DNA of 64,000 nucleotides, taken from contig JAJPES010000048.1 in assembly GCA_021166725.1 (NCBI GenBank), positions 1-64,000 of the forward strand, written 5' to 3'. Below, one piece after another: positions 17,232 through 25,897 of the stretch. The stretch comes from Burkholderiaceae bacterium. GTDB lineage: Bacteria > Pseudomonadota > Gammaproteobacteria > Burkholderiales > Burkholderiaceae_E. The notes under the pieces were generated by a model that had not been told where the DNA came from, did no database searches, and saw nothing but the letters and a program-made list of their open reading frames with translations. A program made the translations under genes and the position numbers. Within the stretch, counting starts at the first letter, position 1, and every line of letters starts with the position of its first letter.

Positions 17232-17813
17232 GTGGGCCTGTTGATTTTCAGCATCAACCTCACCCTGGACGGCTGCGTCGACCATCGGGAAGGAATCGCC
17301 GACGACGAGACGCACGCCTTCTTCACCCGGCTCATGGACGAGGTCGGGGCGATGCTGTGGGGCCGCCTGACCTACGAGATGATGGAGAGTTATTGGCCGG
17401 CGGTCGCCCGCGGCGACGCGGAAGCAACGCCGGCGATGCGCGAATGGGCGATCAAGCTGGAGAACAAGCCGAAGTACGTGGTGTCCTCGACACGAAAGAA
17501 TTTCTCCTGGACCAACAGCCACCGCATCGGCGGCGACCTGTGTACGGGCGTGCAGAACCTGAAGGACGAGACACCGGCCGGCGTGCTCGTCGGCAGCGGG
17601 AAGCTCGCGGCCGAACTGGACCGGCTGGATCTGATCGACGAGTACAAGTTCCTCGTCCACCCCCGGATCGCCGGCCATGGCCCGACCCTGTATCGGAGCG
17701 GGCTCCCGGGCACGCGACGGCTCGAGCTGGTCTCGGTGAAGCCGCTGCGCTGCGGCGCGGTCGCCATGCACTATCGACGCGCGCGCTCACCCGGAGATGG
17801 TCGGTTCGCCTGA
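17232..17813 (+). CDS. RibD C-terminal/dihydrofolate reductase-like protein
   Basis: A 193-aa protein with the fold of bacterial DHFR/RibD-C proteins: the N-terminal FSINLTLDGCVDH strand-loop, GAMLWGRLTYEMMESYW, KYVVSSTRKNFSW, and the NADPH-site segment GVLVGSGKLAAELDRLDLIDEY. These small reductases (YyaP/YwjB-like) are common, with unknown substrates. The start is a GTG with no strong ribosome site, but homology begins at this residue. It is first in a run of closely spaced small genes that ends near 20037. Confidence 0.85.
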   Translation: MGLLIFSINLTLDGCVDHREGIADDETHAFFTRLMDEVGAMLWGRLTYEMMESYWPAVARGDAEATPAMREWAIKLENKPKYVVSSTRKNFSWTNSHRIGGDLCTGVQNLKDETPAGVLVGSGKLAAELDRLDLIDEYKFLVHPRIAGHGPTLYRSGLPGTRRLELVSVKPLRCGAVAMHYRRARSPGDGRFA

Positions 17814-17843
17814 AACAGTGCCCTTGCGCCAGCGGGAGGTTCC

Positions 17844-18257
17844 GTGAAAGTCCGACGCATCGTCGCCAACGTCGAAGCCGTGAATCCGGCCCTTGCCGAC
17901 AGGTTCTACGCAGACGTACTCGGCCTGGATCTGCTGATGGACATGAGCTGGATACGAACGTACGGCAGCAAGGAGAAGAAGTCGGTCCAGGTCAGTTTCA
18001 TGAGCGAGGGGGGATCGGGAGCACCAGTGCCGGATCTGTCGATCGAAGTCGATGAGCTGGACAATGCTCTTCACGAATTCACGCAAGGCGGTTTCGCGAT
18101 CGAGTACGGCCCCGTCGTCGAGCCCTGGGGCGTGCGTCGCTTCTTTGTCCGCGACCCGTTCGGGCGCCTGGTGAATGTCCTGTCTCACGTCCAGGCTCGA
18201 AAGCGGCCTCGGCGATCTCGCTCGGGACAAACCGAAGATCGTGAGCTACAGGCATGA
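17844..18257 (+). CDS. VOC family protein (glyoxalase/bleomycin-resistance fold)
   Basis: A 137-aa protein with two beta-alpha-beta-beta-beta halves. The first half holds NPALADRFYADVLGLDLLMD, the second holds DLSIEVDELDNALHEF and ends with RRFFVRDPFGRLVNVLSH, where DPFG-N is typical of the VOC fold. The start is GTG behind GGGAGG. The substrate is unknown. It lies 30 bases after the reductase gene and 21 before the hemerythrin gene. Confidence 0.85.
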   Translation: MKVRRIVANVEAVNPALADRFYADVLGLDLLMDMSWIRTYGSKEKKSVQVSFMSEGGSGAPVPDLSIEVDELDNALHEFTQGGFAIEYGPVVEPWGVRRFFVRDPFGRLVNVLSHVQARKRPRRSRSGQTEDRELQA

Positions 18258-18278
18258 TCGGTTCAGGATGAATCGACG

Positions 18279-18929
18279 ATGAAGCTGATCGACACATTCC
18301 AGCAAGAGCACGTGCTGATCGATCAGGTGCTCGGTTCGTTGCGCACCTATGTCGATGAACTCGTCGTCGGTACTGCGGATGCGGCGGACGGCAAGCGGTT
18401 CGCTGCCTTCTTCACGGAGTTCGCCGGTCGTTTCCATCACGACCGGGAGGAGAACGTTCTCTTCGACGCGCTCGTCAAGGAAGCGCAATTGCCGCGCGAT
18501 CGCGGACCGGTGCACGCCATCACGCACGAGCACGCGGAGATGGAAGAGTGGCTGCGCGCAATGACGCCGTTGCTCGAACACGGGCCGCAGTCCGACGACG
18601 ATCGCGTTCGGCTCCGGACGATGGCCATCCGCTATTCGCATGCGCTCTGGCGCCATATCGACGCGGAAACGTCCGTGCTGTACCCGGAGGGTATGGAGCG
18701 GCTGCGCCGGTGCGGCGTTCGCGAGTTGCCCGATCGGCCGATGAGCGAGACGGAGGCGGCCGCACGCGACGGCGCCGCGACCCTGCCGCTTCGTTATCCG
18801 CCGCTCGACGACGATGTGCTCGTGCGCGGTGAGGGTTGCTTCCTGTGCCGGGCCTACGGCGAGACCTGCAACGGGCTGGAGGCCGAGTGGTGGACCGATC
18901 TCGAGTGGGACGAGTTCCACGAGCGCTGA
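18279..18929 (+). CDS. Hemerythrin HHE domain protein with Cys-containing C-terminus
   Basis: A 216-aa protein. The hemerythrin-like four-helix domain spans about 1-150 with the expected iron ligands in HVLIDQVL, FHHDREENVLF, HEHAEMEEWL and HIDAETSVLYP. Such domains bind O2, NO or peroxide at a di-iron site. A C-terminal extension has three cysteines (CFLCRAYGETC) in a Trp/Glu-rich tail, possibly a further metal site; this is inference. A second, different hemerythrin gene lies at 25166. Confidence 0.88.
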   Translation: MKLIDTFQQEHVLIDQVLGSLRTYVDELVVGTADAADGKRFAAFFTEFAGRFHHDREENVLFDALVKEAQLPRDRGPVHAITHEHAEMEEWLRAMTPLLEHGPQSDDDRVRLRTMAIRYSHALWRHIDAETSVLYPEGMERLRRCGVRELPDRPMSETEAAARDGAATLPLRYPPLDDDVLVRGEGCFLCRAYGETCNGLEAEWWTDLEWDEFHER

Positions 18930-18968
18930 AGGCGCAGGTCAAGGCGAGCAAAGAGTGGAGAAGCCAGC

Positions 18969-19451
18969 ATGAAGCCAGCGAGGAACTCGATCTGCCTCTG
19001 GTACGACCGCGATGCCGAGGAAGCGGCGCGGTTCTACGCCGAAACCTTTCCCGATTCGTCCGTCGGTGCGGTGTATCGCGCACCGGCCGACTTTCCGTCC
19101 GGGAAGAAGGGCGATGTGCTGACGGTGTGGTTCACCGTCCTGGGCATCCCGTGTCTCGGACTCAACGGCGGGCCGGCGTTCGAGCACAGCGAAGCCTTCT
19201 CGTTCCAGGTTGCCACCGTCGACCAGGCCGAGACCGATCGTTACTGGAACGCGATCGTCGGCAACGGCGGCGAGGAGAGCGTCTGCGGGTGGTGCAAGGA
19301 CAAATGGGGATTGTCCTGGCAGATCACTCCGGTCGCCCTCACCGAGGCGATCGCCGATCCCGATCCGGCGGCCGCGCAGCGCGCGTTCGAAGCGATGATG
19401 CAGATGAAGAAGATCGACGTCGCGGCAATCGAGGCCGCACGTCGCGGTTGA
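18969..19451 (+). CDS. PhnB-like VOC protein
   Basis: A 160-aa protein of the PhnB/3-dmu-9_3-mt type VOC group: ICLWYDRDAEEAARFYAETFPDSSVG, GIPCLGLNGGPAF, AFSFQVAT, and CGWCKDKWGLSWQITP, which is the family signature. The function is unknown despite the methyltransferase name carried by the Pfam model. A second PhnB-like gene lies at 27960. Confidence 0.9.
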   Translation: MKPARNSICLWYDRDAEEAARFYAETFPDSSVGAVYRAPADFPSGKKGDVLTVWFTVLGIPCLGLNGGPAFEHSEAFSFQVATVDQAETDRYWNAIVGNGGEESVCGWCKDKWGLSWQITPVALTEAIADPDPAAAQRAFEAMMQMKKIDVAAIEAARRG

Positions 19452-19491
19452 GTCGAAGACTTCCGACTCGGACCGGGGCAGGAGCGAAAGC

Positions 19492-20037
19492 ATGAAGACG
19501 CGCAAGCACGACGAACTCCTTCGCAGATTGCAGCTTCGCTTCGAAGGAAACATGCCGCGTCACCCCGATGCAGCCTGGGACGACGTGCTTGCAAGGCTCG
19601 GTCGAAACTCCGTTGCGCTGGAAGCGCTGTGGGCAATGGAGGAAAGCGGCGGCGAGCCGGATGTGGTCGAGCGCGACGCGAGCAGCGGTTTCGTCACTTT
19701 CTGCGATTGCTCGCCGGAGAGTCCGACGGGACGTCGAAGCCTCTGCTACGACCGCGAGGCTCTGGATGCGCGCAAGGAGCACAGGCCGAAGGGCAGCGCC
19801 GTCGCGATGGCGGTGGAGATGGGCGTCGATTTGCTGACGGAGGAGCAGTACCGCAGGCTGCAGCAGCTTGGCGAGTTCGACACGAAGACGTCGAGCTGGA
19901 TCGCCACGCCGGACGAAATTCGCGCGCGGGGCGGTGCGCTCTTCTGCGATCGCCGATACGGGCGGGTGTTCGTCTATCACAACGGCGCGCAGTCGTACTA
20001 CGCCGCTCGCGGTTTTCGGGGGGCGTTCCGAGTGTGA
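19492..20037 (+). CDS. DUF4256 family protein
   Basis: A 181-aa cytoplasmic protein that fits DUF4256 along its whole length: LLRRLQLRFEGNMPRHP, FCDCSPESPTGRRSLCYD, LLTEEQYRRLQQLGEFDTKTSSW, GGALFCDRRYGRVFVYHNGAQSYY. The function is unknown. It is last in the close-packed group starting at 17232 and is followed by a gap of 110 bases. Confidence 0.88.
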   Translation: MKTRKHDELLRRLQLRFEGNMPRHPDAAWDDVLARLGRNSVALEALWAMEESGGEPDVVERDASSGFVTFCDCSPESPTGRRSLCYDREALDARKEHRPKGSAVAMAVEMGVDLLTEEQYRRLQQLGEFDTKTSSWIATPDEIRARGGALFCDRRYGRVFVYHNGAQSYYAARGFRGAFRV

Positions 20038-20147
20038 GCCGGCCTGTCGCTCGTCGGGGCGCTGATCTGCATCAACGCCATGTCGATTCTCGCTGGCATC
20101 GGGGGCATCGGGAACCTACGCTATCCAGGCGAAAGCGAGGAGTCTCG

Positions 20148-20501
20148 ATGAACAGGCGAACCTTGATGGCTTCGGTTTTGGCGACTGCGTTGTCGCTGCC
20201 GGCGGTGCTCGCATTGGCGGCTGACCGGCAGGAGCCGATCTACGGCAGCCAATTGATGACGCAGCAGGAGCGCGACGAATACCGCTACAGGATGCGCGCT
20301 GCGAAAACCGCGCAGGAGCGAGAGCAGATTCGCGCGGACCATCACGAGCGCATGAAGGAACGCGCTCAGGCTCGCGGCGTCGCCATCCCCGACGAACCGC
20401 CGGCGCGCGGCGGCGGCAGGCCGGCAAATGGCCGCGGAGCCGGGCGCGGCGCCGGCCCGGGCGGAGCGGCGTCGGGTGGAGGTGGAGGTGGAGGTCGCTG
20501 A
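20148..20501 (+). CDS. Small periplasmic protein with Gly-rich tail, function unknown
   Basis: A 117-aa protein behind GCGAGGAG. It has a signal peptide (MNRRTLMASVLATALSLPAVLALA). The mature part carries YGSQLMTQQERDEYRYRMRAAKTAQEREQIRADHH...MKERA, a charged helical motif that recurs in proteobacterial secreted proteins, then a Gly/Arg-rich tail ending in eight glycines within GGGGGGGR. The tail is low complexity. The next gene starts 29 bases after the stop. Confidence 0.75.
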   Translation: MNRRTLMASVLATALSLPAVLALAADRQEPIYGSQLMTQQERDEYRYRMRAAKTAQEREQIRADHHERMKERAQARGVAIPDEPPARGGGRPANGRGAGRGAGPGGAASGGGGGGGR

Positions 20502-20529
20502 TTCGGCGCAACTGCTTACGAGTGACGGT

Positions 20530-22017
20530 ATGCTGGGGCCGATGCACCGGCCTGATTGCCGTCTCTCCACGCGGCGCTGCGTGTTTTCGGTAGCGCTTCC
20601 TCGCGCGGTACTGTCCGCATGGGTGTTGTCATGCGCCGCACCGGCGTTCGCCTGGAGCGGCCACGCGCTCGACACCTGGGCGGCGTTGAAGGACATGCCC
20701 GAGCTGGCTCGGCTCGAACCCGTGCGCGTCGAGTCGCTCGACGCTTTTCTTGTTGCGCAGGCCGACGCGCTGGGGCCGGTGCTCGACGCCGCGGAAGCGT
20801 GGTCGCGCGAGCACGTGCCGGCCTATCCGCCGCGACCCGAAGCGCTGCGCTTCGACGCGGCGGGAGCGCAGTTGCCGGACGAACGGCGCCGCCGCTTCAT
20901 TGCTGCGCTGCGCATCGCGCCCGACGTGCGGCTCGCATTGTTCCTGAAGCGGCTCTCCCCGAACGACGCCGTGGGACTACCGTCGCTGGCCCGTTCTCGC
21001 GTCAGCACGCTGGCCGACGACGACGGCGAGGACAAGGCCGGCGCTTCGCCCTTCGTTGCGTTGCGCGAGGGCGAGACCGTCTCGCCGCTCGACGTCGTCG
21101 CGACGGCTTCGGACGAGCCCGACTACGGCCTCGACATCGGCCTGTGGGAGAACAACGGCACCGAGCAGGGTCGCGTCTACGGATTCGGCAAGCAACCCTT
21201 CGGCAATCCGGCGCTGTCGTTCGGCACGCAGGCGCCGTTCCACATGGGCTTCTACTACGAGTCGCCGATCGTCTACGCAGCGGCCGGGTTCCTTAAGCGC
21301 ACCTACCCGGAATACCGGATTCACCTCTACCGGACGCTTGCGCTGCATGCATTGCGCACCGGGCACGATTACTGGGGCTGGCGCTTCGCCGGTTGGGCGA
21401 TGCACTACATCCAGGACCTGACGCAGCCCTACCACGCGCGCGTACTGCCCGGCGTGAGCACGCTGCGCATGCTGTGGATCAACGCGCTCGACATCGCCGG
21501 CGCGCCCGGCGCGAAGGCGCGGGCGATCAGGCTGGTCTCGAACCGACACCTGGCGCTGGAGAACTTCCAGCGCACGGCTGTCGTCGCCGAGCAGGGTGCT
21601 GCCGGCGAGGGACCGCTGCTGCGCGCGCTGGCGGACGAGAGCCGCGGCGCTTCGCGGCCGACGGCCGCGACTGCCGGGGACGAGGCGGGCGCCGGCAGCT
21701 CGACGGTCTTCGGCGAGGACGATCCGCGCGCCGTCGTGGCGAAGCGTTCCGCGAGCGCCGCCGATGCTCTCGACCGCGAGGTCGCGGCGACGTTGCCGGC
21801 ACGGTATGTCGACGATACCGGTTTCGAGTTCGGGGTCGATGCGCGCGGCGTCGACCTGAACGAGCAACTCGCGAAGAACGGGCCCGCTGCGCGCGATGCG
21901 ATGATCCGCGTCGTCGTTCCGCTGATGCGCGAGTACGGCGTCTACTCGCGAGCTTTCGTTCGAGCGATGCTTGCCGGCGGCAGACCCGGCAACGCCGATC
22001 CCACGCGAGCGCGTTGA
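20530..22017 (+). CDS. Probable exported zinc-dependent phospholipase C/P1-nuclease-like protein
   Basis: About 495 aa. A signal peptide ends in APAFA, so the mature protein would begin WSGH, as zinc phospholipases C and P1 nucleases begin with a Trp whose amino end binds zinc. A further metal-site segment is HYIQDLTQPYHARVLPG (HxxxD...PxH) near residue 300. The rest has family-like helices (YRIHLYRTLALHALRTGHDYWGWRFAGWAMH). The start may be ATG 20530 or ATG 20542; neither has a strong ribosome site. The substrate is uncertain. It ends convergently to the cardiolipin-synthase operon. Confidence 0.65.
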   Translation: MLGPMHRPDCRLSTRRCVFSVALPRAVLSAWVLSCAAPAFAWSGHALDTWAALKDMPELARLEPVRVESLDAFLVAQADALGPVLDAAEAWSREHVPAYPPRPEALRFDAAGAQLPDERRRRFIAALRIAPDVRLALFLKRLSPNDAVGLPSLARSRVSTLADDDGEDKAGASPFVALREGETVSPLDVVATASDEPDYGLDIGLWENNGTEQGRVYGFGKQPFGNPALSFGTQAPFHMGFYYESPIVYAAAGFLKRTYPEYRIHLYRTLALHALRTGHDYWGWRFAGWAMHYIQDLTQPYHARVLPGVSTLRMLWINALDIAGAPGAKARAIRLVSNRHLALENFQRTAVVAEQGAAGEGPLLRALADESRGASRPTAATAGDEAGAGSSTVFGEDDPRAVVAKRSASAADALDREVAATLPARYVDDTGFEFGVDARGVDLNEQLAKNGPAARDAMIRVVVPLMREYGVYSRAFVRAMLAGGRPGNADPTRAR

Positions 22018-22115
22018 AGCAGCGGGCGGCGAGAGACGTTCCCGTGCACTTGCGTGTGGGCGAGAGTCATTCCGCTTCGCAATTGCACCGTTTTTTCTTC
22101 AAACGGGTACGCGTA

Positions 22116-23384
22116 CTAGAGCTGCGAGCTGAACACGCTGGCCGCCAGATCGAGCGCCCGATCCCATGTCGAACGGGAGCGCCATTCGTCGAGCGAGATG
22201 CGCCTTGCCGAGCGCAGATCGTTCTCGAACACCTCGACCTGGCGACTGGCGAACGTCGCGTCGTAGACGTTCAGATTCGCTTCGTCATTGATGCTGAACG
22301 ACCGGTTGTCGAAATTCGACGAGCCGGCCGATACCCAGCGTTCGTCGACGACCATCACTTTCACGTGGTACATCGTCGGCTGGTATTCCCAGATCTCCAC
22401 GCCCGCTTCGAGCAGCGGCTCCCAGAGCGCGCGCGAAGCGCGGCGCACGAACGGCACGTCCATGTACGGGCCGGGCAGCAGGATCTGCACGCGCACGCCG
22501 CGCCGACGCGCTTGCAGGAAGGACCCGATGGCGGCGTCGTCCGGCACGAAATACGAGGCCGATAGCCGGATCGATTCGCCCGCCGCCGCGATCGACATGA
22601 GGAACATCAACTGCATGCTCTCGGCGCCGCCGCCCGGCGAACTGGTGAACACCTGCGCCTCGTTCGGTCCTGCCGGAGCGACCGGGGGCAGGTAGAAGCG
22701 CGAATCGAGCACCTCGCCGGTGGCCTGCAGCCAGTTGTCGATGAAAGCCGACTGCATCTGCGTCGCGGCGGGGCCTTCGAGACGGAACTGCGTATCGCGG
22801 TAGTGCCCCGGCCCCTGCGCATCGCCGCGCCACACGTCGGCGATGCCGACGCCGCCGGTAAACGCGATGCGCCCGTCGACGACGAGCAGCTTCCGGTGCG
22901 TGCGATTGTTCAGTCGCGCCAGGTTGTCCCAGTGCGGCGTGTTGTAGCGGCGGACCTGCACGCCGGCGTCGCGCATCCGGTCGAGATGCGCTTCGTCGAG
23001 ATCGGTGCCGATCCAGTCGAGCAGCACGTTCACGCGCACGCCCGCACGTGCGCGCTCGGCGAGCGCTTCGGCGAACTCGGCTCCGATCGTTCCCGACCAG
23101 TAGATGTACGTTTCGAGGGTGACCGACTCGCGCGCGGAGCGGATCGCCGCGAGCATCGCCGGAAAGATCTCCACGCCGTTGATCAGCGTCTCGATACGGT
23201 TGCCGCCGACGAGCGGGGGCGTGAGAACCGAGCTCATCGCGCGCGCGAACTGCGCGTCGGACACCGTGTAGCGATGCTCGAGCGGTGCGTCGATCTGCTT
23301 GTTGCCCAGCGCGAGATTGAAGGCAACGAGCACGACGACGAAGGTCGTCAGCGCGCTCAGGACGGCGACAAGTTTGCGGTTCAT
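22116..23384 (-). CDS. Cardiolipin synthase-like phospholipase D family protein
   Basis: A 422-aa membrane-anchored protein: one N-terminal helix (LVAVLSALTTFVVVLVAFNLAL), then two PLD repeats with intact HxKxxxxD motifs, THRKLLVVDGR...GGVG near residue 190 and YHVKVMVVDERW...GSSNFDNRS near 350. This fits the ClsB/ClsC type that joins phosphatidyl groups; another phosphotransfer cannot be excluded. It is last of three genes in an operon: cupin, DsrE-like, PLD, with a 4-base gap from the DsrE-like gene. Confidence 0.85.
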   Translation of the reverse strand: MNRKLVAVLSALTTFVVVLVAFNLALGNKQIDAPLEHRYTVSDAQFARAMSSVLTPPLVGGNRIETLINGVEIFPAMLAAIRSARESVTLETYIYWSGTIGAEFAEALAERARAGVRVNVLLDWIGTDLDEAHLDRMRDAGVQVRRYNTPHWDNLARLNNRTHRKLLVVDGRIAFTGGVGIADVWRGDAQGPGHYRDTQFRLEGPAATQMQSAFIDNWLQATGEVLDSRFYLPPVAPAGPNEAQVFTSSPGGGAESMQLMFLMSIAAAGESIRLSASYFVPDDAAIGSFLQARRRGVRVQILLPGPYMDVPFVRRASRALWEPLLEAGVEIWEYQPTMYHVKVMVVDERWVSAGSSNFDNRSFSINDEANLNVYDATFASRQVEVFENDLRSARRISLDEWRSRSTWDRALDLAASVFSSQL

Positions 23385-23388
23385 GCCT

Positions 23389-23904
23389 TCAGCGCATGTA
23401 GGCGTATCCCTCGCCCTGCAGGCGGACGATTTCGGCGTCGGCCATCGGCACCAGTCTGGCGAAGCCGTGGATGTCGGAGGCGGCGTAGCCGCGCATCGCC
23501 GCATCGGCGCGGCAGACGCGAAATTCGATCGGCCCGCTTTGCGTGAGGCTTTGCGCCCGTTCCATCACCTCACGGTAGCGGTCGAGATCGCGAATGCCGA
23601 ACAGCGGAATCGCGTCGCCGTGCACGACGACGACGATCGACGCCTCGAAGGGATTCGCTTCGTAGACCTTGTTCAGGTAGCTGACGCGATCGAGCACGCG
23701 CGCGAGCGCGGTCGCGTCGGGGGCGTCGACGTCGTACACGGCCTTTGCCGGCGTGTAGCGGCGCTCGATCTCGTCGGCGCCGCCCCAGGGCGCATTCCTG
23801 CGGGCGGCGGCGAGCGGGGCGAACAGCGCGAGCGGCGCAACGAACAGCAGTCCGACCAGCGAGCGGCGGCCGTGCCTGGCGCGCCGTTCTGCACCGCCGT
23901 TCAC
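23389..23904 (-). CDS. Secreted DsrE-like family protein
   Basis: A 171-aa protein with a GTG start one base after the cupin stop. It has an N-terminal signal-like segment (SLVGLLFVAPLALFAPLAA). The DsrE/F-like alpha/beta fold contains YDVDAPDATALARVLDRVSYLNKVYEA, ASIVVVVHGDAI, and EFRVCRADAAMRGYA with one Cys. Canonical DsrE proteins relay sulfur in the cytoplasm. Exported members have unknown roles, and sulfur relay here is only a family-based guess. Confidence 0.8.
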   Translation of the reverse strand: MNGGAERRARHGRRSLVGLLFVAPLALFAPLAAARRNAPWGGADEIERRYTPAKAVYDVDAPDATALARVLDRVSYLNKVYEANPFEASIVVVVHGDAIPLFGIRDLDRYREVMERAQSLTQSGPIEFRVCRADAAMRGYAASDIHGFARLVPMADAEIVRLQGEGYAYMR

Positions 23905-23905
23905 G

Positions 23906-24301
23906 CTACTCGCTGGTCTTGCCGTCGAAGTGCTCGTCCGAGGCGTCGGCCTCGGCTTTCGTCGCATGGATCGTTCCGTCCACGTGCTCGGGTGGGGAGT
24001 AGATCGTGTACAGCCGCAGCGGTTCGTCGCCGGTGTTGCGGACGTTGTGCCGCGCGCCCGCCGGCACGATGACCGCGATGTCGTCCTCGATCGGGTGCGT
24101 CTTGCCGTCGATGACGACCTCGCCACTGCCTTCCTCGACGCGGAAGAACTGGTCGCCGTCGTCGTGCACCTCCTCGCCGATCTCCTCGCCGGGCGCGAGC
24201 GACATCAGCACGAGTTGCATGTGCTTTCCCGTGTAGAGGACACGGCGGAAATCGGTGTTGTCCTCGGTGAGGTCTTCGATGTCGTCGACGAAGCCTTTCA
24301 T
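23906..24301 (-). CDS. Cupin-domain protein
   Basis: A 131-aa single-domain cupin behind AAGGAGA. Motif 1 is GEEIGEEVHDDGDQFFRVEEGSGEV (His and Glu metal ligands) and motif 2 is VPAGARHNVRNTG. The family member type (MKGFVDDIEDLTEDNTDFRRVLYTG start) is widespread with unknown function. First gene of the cupin/DsrE/PLD operon. The substrate is unknown. Confidence 0.87.
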   Translation of the reverse strand: MKGFVDDIEDLTEDNTDFRRVLYTGKHMQLVLMSLAPGEEIGEEVHDDGDQFFRVEEGSGEVVIDGKTHPIEDDIAVIVPAGARHNVRNTGDEPLRLYTIYSPPEHVDGTIHATKAEADASDEHFDGKTSE

Positions 24302-24371
24302 CGCGTTCTCCTTGTTCGGATGAACGGCCAATGCTACCCGAGGAGCGCGCGGTCGGATGCAAGCCCGACTC

Positions 24372-25046
24372 TCAGAGTCCGCGCTCGACCGTCTCCACGA
24401 CGCGCTCGGCCAGCGCATCGAGCTGGCGGCGAGGGGTGCCGCGCAGCGGGCCGTCGAGGGCGAGCATCGCCAGGCCGTGCACCGCCGACCATGCAAGGTA
24501 CTCCGCGCCCGGGCGGCGCTCGGGCGGCAGCAGTCCGGTGGCGACGTAGCGGTCGAGGGCGTCGCCGAGCAACTGGAACGGATTGCGGCCGCTGGCACCG
24601 GCGCGCTCGGGATCGCCGCTGCGATGCCCGGTGGGTGCATCGATCGCGGCGGTGGCGGATGCGAAGGCGGTGCGGAAGAGCCCCGGCTCGTCGTGCGCGA
24701 AGCGCAGGTAGCCGATGCCCACCGCGCGCAGGCTCTCGCGCGCCACGCGCCGATCGTCTTCCTTCGTCCCGGTCGGGCGCATCTTGCGCTGCGCGCGGGT
24801 GAACTCCTTTTCCATCGCCACGGCCGCCCGGGCGAGGGCAGCGGAACGAACGGCGGTGAGAAGGTCGAGGCGGCTCTCGAAGTGCCGGTACGCGGCATTC
24901 GGCACGACGCCGGCGCGGCGGGTGGCCTCGCGCAGCACGACGGCCTGCGGGCCGCCTGCGCGCGCCAGTTCGATGCCGGCGGCGATGAGCGCCCGACGGA
25001 GGTTGCCGTGGCGATAAGTGCTGCGGGTGGGCGGGGCGACGTCCAT
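24372..25046 (-). CDS. TetR family transcriptional regulator
   Basis: A 224-aa regulator. The N-terminal helix-turn-helix is at about 12-60 (YRHGNLRRALIAAGIELARAGG, LREATRRAGVVPNAAYRHF). A C-terminal ligand domain of the TetR_C type follows (AHDEPGLFRTAFAS, LAWSAVHGLAMLALDGPL). It is divergent from a hemerythrin gene across 119 bases that hold a 13-bp palindrome, so self-regulation and control of the hemerythrin gene are likely but unproven. Confidence 0.9.
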   Translation of the reverse strand: MDVAPPTRSTYRHGNLRRALIAAGIELARAGGPQAVVLREATRRAGVVPNAAYRHFESRLDLLTAVRSAALARAAVAMEKEFTRAQRKMRPTGTKEDDRRVARESLRAVGIGYLRFAHDEPGLFRTAFASATAAIDAPTGHRSGDPERAGASGRNPFQLLGDALDRYVATGLLPPERRPGAEYLAWSAVHGLAMLALDGPLRGTPRRQLDALAERVVETVERGL

Positions 25047-25073
25047 TCGTCAAGGGTAAGGAACTTTTAGCAA

Positions 25074-25093
25074 TCGCTGAGCGAAATCTTCGC
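25074..25093. promoter_or_regulatory. Candidate TetR operator: overlapping palindromes
   Basis: TCGCTGAGCGA and GCGAAATCTTCGC overlap in the region between tetR and the hemerythrin gene. The second is a perfect 13-bp inverted repeat. The position between the two start codons fits an operator for the adjacent regulator; no binding evidence is available. Confidence 0.4.
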
Positions 25094-25165
25094 AACGCGT
25101 GTCGATGGGCGTTCCTAGACTTCGCGCTTCGCCTTCGCAGGCACCCACCGACAAAGGACGTCAAG

Positions 25166-25855
25166 ATGACCCGCTCAGCCTCCCGCCACGACCTGTACGC
25201 AATCATCCACAAGGCGATGCGCCTGTGCATGACCGACGCGCTCGTGCGCTTCGGCCGGATGGACGCCGACGACGACGAGGAGCGCGCCGAAGCGATCGAG
25301 GCCGTGCGTTCGATGCTCGACCTCGCCGCCGTGCATCTCGAGGACGAGAACCGCTTCGTGCATCCGGCGCTCGCCGCACGCTGCGCGGATGCCGCCGAGC
25401 GCAGCGCGCGCGAACACGCCGAGCACGAGCGCGAGATCGAATCGCTGCGCACGGGGCTGCGGACGCTCGAACGAGCGGCGCCGACCGAACGCAGCGGCCA
25501 CGCGCTGCGGCTGTATCGGCAGCTGGCGCTGTATGTCGCCGAGAACTTCGTGCACATGCACCACGAGGAGACGCACAACATGCGGGCGCTGTGGGCGCAC
25601 TACGACGACGACGAGCTGAGGGCCATCGAGCAGGCGATCGTCGCCTCGATCGAGCCGCAGACGATGGCGCGGTTCGTCGGCTGGATGTTCCCGGCGGTGT
25701 CGCATCCCGAGCGCGTTGCGTTGCTGCCGGAGGAAGCGCCGCCGGAGCTGGTCGAGCTCGCGCTCGACGCCGTCGATGCGCGGCTGGGTCGGCGCGAGCG
25801 CGACCGATTGGCCGCCTCGCGAAGCGGGACGGTCATCATGGCGTGTGCGGCATGA
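25166..25855 (+). CDS. Hemerythrin-like domain protein
   Basis: A 229-aa protein with His/Glu-rich four-helix pattern: HDLYAIIHKAMRLCM, AVHLEDENRFVHPAL, EHAEHEREIESLR, ENFVHMHHEETHNMRALWAHY. The extra C-terminal segment (PEEAPPELVELALDAVDARLG) is typical of the longer hemerythrin subgroup. It probably senses or handles O2, NO or oxidants at a di-iron site. It is divergent from the TetR gene. It is not closely similar to the hemerythrin protein at 18279. Confidence 0.82.
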   Translation: MTRSASRHDLYAIIHKAMRLCMTDALVRFGRMDADDDEERAEAIEAVRSMLDLAAVHLEDENRFVHPALAARCADAAERSAREHAEHEREIESLRTGLRTLERAAPTERSGHALRLYRQLALYVAENFVHMHHEETHNMRALWAHYDDDELRAIEQAIVASIEPQTMARFVGWMFPAVSHPERVALLPEEAPPELVELALDAVDARLGRRERDRLAASRSGTVIMACAA

Positions 25856-25897
25856 AGCAACGGGCGCGGTGAGGCCGCAAGCCGGTGCTGCTCGCGC

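Noticed and set aside
22088-22106. CCGTTT...AAACGG hairpin with T-run between convergent genes as a terminator
   Set aside because: Only a 6-bp stem and the T-run lies inside the loop, so it is too weak to call.
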